Shown here: positions 6,833-8,539 of the stretch, one piece after another
Position numbering within the stretch: the first letter of the stretch is position 1
How the letters are laid out: each line of letters begins with the position of its first letter
Assembly: GCA_023252115.1 (NCBI GenBank)
Contig: JAHEXM010000056.1
Coordinates: forward strand, 1 to 8,539
Direction of reading: 5' to 3'
DNA length: 8,539 bases
DNA from: Micrococcales bacterium
Lineage (GTDB): Bacteria; Actinomycetota; Actinomycetes; S36-B12; UBA10799
Translations under genes and position numbers: made by a program
The notes under the pieces: model-generated
What the model saw: only the letters and a program-made list of their open reading frames with translations
Databases searched by the model: none
What the model was told of the DNA's origin: nothing

Positions 6833-7950
6833 CGCAAGCTCCGCTTCAGGGCATTCGTGTGTTGGACATGACGCGGTTGCTGCCCGGCAACTTCGCTGCG
6901 TTGATGTTGATGGGTATGGGTGCCGAGGTCATCAAGGTCGAGGAGCCGGGTAGTGGTGACGGCACTCGTTACACGATCCCGGCGCACGCATCCGGTGAAT
7001 CGGGCGCACACCTTGTTCTCAATCGGGGTAAGTCCTCGTTTGCTGTTGACCTGAAGTCCGAAGCGGGACGCGCGAGTTTCTTGAAGCTGGTCGCGACGGC
7101 AGACGTCATCGTTGATTCATTCCGTCCTGGTGTTTTTGACCGACTGAACCTTGGTACAGACGTTCTGCAAGCTGCCCGACCCAACCTTGTTCACGTCTCG
7201 CTCACTGCATTCGGTGATGACGGTCCGTACTCGCAGTTGCCAGCCCATGACTTGAACTCGGTGGGGTATGCGGGTCTGCTGTCGCTGTCGGTTGATGCGA
7301 CTGGCAGTCCGGTGATGCCCGCAGTGCAGATGGCGGACATGGCATCGGCGTTCCATACTGCACTTGCGGTCCTGGCGGGCCTTCGTGTCGCCGAACGCGA
7401 CAACGACGGCTTCGAAGCGAATGTCGCCATGAGTGATGCCGCAGCGTCGATGTTGACTCTTGCATCTGGGCATTACGCGGTTACTCGTGAGGCCGTGCCA
7501 GCACCATGGATCTTGACTGGCATGTTCGCCTGCTACGGGTTGTACCGATGCGCCGACGACAAATGGCTCACCGTTGGGGGACTGGAAGCGAAGTTCTGGT
7601 TGCGCATGTTGGAGCTCATGAGTCTCGGCGAGCTCGGCGAGCTTCAATACGACATTGATCGGCAGCGAGAAGTTCGTTCCCGGCTTGAAGCCGAGTTCGC
7701 GAAGCGTCCGCGCAGTGAATGGCTTGAACTGCTCGCTTTTGAAGACACCTGTGTGGGGCCCGTCAATGACGTGGCTGAAGCGATGAGCGACCCGAATCTC
7801 GTCGATCGAGGCATCGTCGTTGACGCTCAATGGAGCGATGGTTCAACTGCGCCCGTGGTGGCCGCAATTCCGTGGTTGCCCGAGGTCGGTCGCGCTACCG
7901 GACTTCGCGCGCCAGCCCTTGGTGAGCAAGCCGGCGACGATGTGAAGTAG
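6829..7950 (+). CDS. CoA-transferase family III (CaiB/BaiF), probable alpha-methylacyl-CoA racemase
   Basis: 373 residues. The N-terminus has the family signature (GIRVLDMTRLLPGNFAALML, GAEVIKVEEPGSGD), followed by LNRGKSSFAVDLKS and VHVSLTAFGDDGPY. Family members either move CoA between acids or, in the racemase branch, invert the alpha carbon of 2-methylacyl-CoAs. The residues fit the racemase branch: AHDLN has H140, QMADMAS has D170 and GGLEAKF has E253. Their spacing (30 and 83) closely follows the H126/D156/E241 set I recall for the mycobacterial racemase (30 and 85). The GLYRCADDKWLTVGGLE stretch also resembles racemases more than formyl-CoA transferases. Likely roles are breakdown of methyl-branched fatty acids or sterol side chains, but the substrate cannot be read from sequence. 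The ATG overlaps the preceding stop as ATGA. The TAG abuts the stop of the convergent phospholipase D-like gene. The family is certain, the racemase assignment likely. Confidence 0.87.
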   Translation: MTQAPLQGIRVLDMTRLLPGNFAALMLMGMGAEVIKVEEPGSGDGTRYTIPAHASGESGAHLVLNRGKSSFAVDLKSEAGRASFLKLVATADVIVDSFRPGVFDRLNLGTDVLQAARPNLVHVSLTAFGDDGPYSQLPAHDLNSVGYAGLLSLSVDATGSPVMPAVQMADMASAFHTALAVLAGLRVAERDNDGFEANVAMSDAAASMLTLASGHYAVTREAVPAPWILTGMFACYGLYRCADDKWLTVGGLEAKFWLRMLELMSLGELGELQYDIDRQREVRSRLEAEFAKRPRSEWLELLAFEDTCVGPVNDVAEAMSDPNLVDRGIVVDAQWSDGSTAPVVAAIPWLPEVGRATGLRAPALGEQAGDDVK

Positions 7951-8539
7951 TTACTTCTTCTTGCTTGGTGCGGGCGTCAAGGGGATGGCGCCGCACGCGG
8001 AGTACGTCGGTGAATTCGGTACGTCCTGCGGCACCAGCGGAACGTCGGGGTCTGGTCCCGCTTTGACTGCAGCCGGCACCCAGCCATCTGGAATTGGCAA
8101 GCCCTTGTTGGTCGAGTTCATCATGAATGCGAGCGCCACGCCCGTCGTGCTAGTGCCATTGATCTTATAGTCGGTGTCGAAGGCCGAGTTCATGATGGCG
8201 ATCTGGTCGGCATCATTGGCACCCAACTGGATGCCGAGCTCGCGGTTGTCATTGAGTGACGGATCGCTGAAGTTCGACGAACCAACGTACGCGCTGGGGG
8301 CGCCGCCATTAGCGGGTTGGATCGAGACCATTTTTGCGTGGATGTAGAGGGCGCCAGGGACGCTGTCCGGGGCCATCACATTGATGGTGGCCCCAGCTGT
8401 CGCCAGTGCGGTCAGGTTCGCCATTTTCTTGCCTTTGGTGTCATATGTTTCGATGACCTGAACGTTGGCGCCCTTGGCTATTGCGTTTAGTTCCGCTTTC
8501 TGGATGTCGTCCGAGGCCTGTTCTTCGTTGTAAACGCGC
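7951..8539 (-). CDS. Phospholipase D-like (HKD) protein, C-terminal part (5' end outside window)
   Basis: The minus-strand frame is open from the window edge to a TAA at 7951-7953, giving 195 residues. The ATG at 8424 is internal: sequence upstream of it (VYNEEQASDDIQKAEL, then an ANVQVI strand) already reads as the helix and strand before a PLD motif. The motif itself is HAK (H67, K69) followed by GSSNFSD (86-92) and NREL with E100, the second HKD half of the phospholipase D superfamily. The aspartate expected five residues after the lysine is a glutamine (KMVSIQ). The 70-residue tail is rich in proline, has one cysteine and ends in PSKKK. Superfamily members cut phosphodiester bonds in lipids or nucleic acids and need two HKD motifs; the first would be upstream of the window. 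Tail composition suggests export, but no signal peptide can be seen here. Cardiolipin synthase-like, phospholipase or nuclease roles all remain possible. Confidence 0.78.
   Translation of the reverse strand, partial: RVYNEEQASDDIQKAELNAIAKGANVQVIETYDTKGKKMANLTALATAGATINVMAPDSVPGALYIHAKMVSIQPANGGAPSAYVGSSNFSDPSLNDNRELGIQLGANDADQIAIMNSAFDTDYKINGTSTTGVALAFMMNSTNKGLPIPDGWVPAAVKAGPDPDVPLVPQDVPNSPTYSACGAIPLTPAPSKKK

Noticed and set aside
7117..7830. 237-codon open frame on the minus strand inside the racemase-like gene
   Set aside because: It lies wholly within a clear CoA-transferase family III gene and its product has no family features; a mirror frame.
1..8539. Mobile element, CRISPR array, defence system, tRNA or rRNA
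   Set aside because: No transposase or integrase, direct repeats with spacers, or RNA gene signatures were seen. The genes are housekeeping or actinobacterial accessory types. The phospholipase D-like fragment alone is not evidence of a defence system.

Overview
The window looks like a chromosomal segment of an actinobacterium of moderately high GC content (impression by eye, not counted). The main evidence is the gene order ctaE-qcrC-qcrA-qcrB. Its products have actinobacterial hallmarks: a membrane-anchored two-heme QcrC, a Rieske QcrA with three predicted membrane segments, and a QcrB with a long C-terminal tail and a PDWY Qo-site motif. A trpD gene lies divergent to ctaE, an arrangement I recall from Mycobacterium tuberculosis. 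I cannot name genus or species.

Layout. Positions 1-552 (+) hold the 3' end of a gene for a fibronectin type III-like, probably exported protein. Positions 570-4794 (-) hold the respiratory block ctaE, qcrC, qcrA, qcrB, transcribed leftwards. QcrC-QcrA and QcrA-QcrB are coupled by ATGA stop/start overlaps. Positions 4795-5061 are a divergent promoter region with one inverted repeat and a weak candidate promoter for ctaE. Positions 5062-7950 (+) hold four genes joined by three ATGA overlaps: an atypical receiver-domain protein, trpD, a small four-cysteine zinc-ribbon-like protein, and a CoA-transferase family III member whose residues fit the alpha-methylacyl-CoA racemase branch. Positions 7951-8539 (-) hold the 3' end of a phospholipase D-like gene. 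It converges on the racemase-like gene with no spacer.

How the genes work together. QcrC, QcrA and QcrB form the menaquinol:cytochrome c reductase (complex III). CtaE is subunit III of the aa3 cytochrome c oxidase. In Actinobacteria these assemble into a bc1-aa3 supercomplex in which the QcrC hemes replace a soluble cytochrome c. The other oxidase subunits (CtaC, CtaD, CtaF) are not in this window. The divergent operon mixes tryptophan biosynthesis (TrpD), acyl-CoA chemistry and two small proteins of unknown role; why they are coupled cannot be read from the sequence.

Most of the window is ordinary conserved actinobacterial chromosome. I see no mobile element, CRISPR array, tRNA or rRNA, and no clear intrinsic terminator. 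The least explained parts are the atypical receiver protein, the zinc-ribbon protein and the divergent promoter region.
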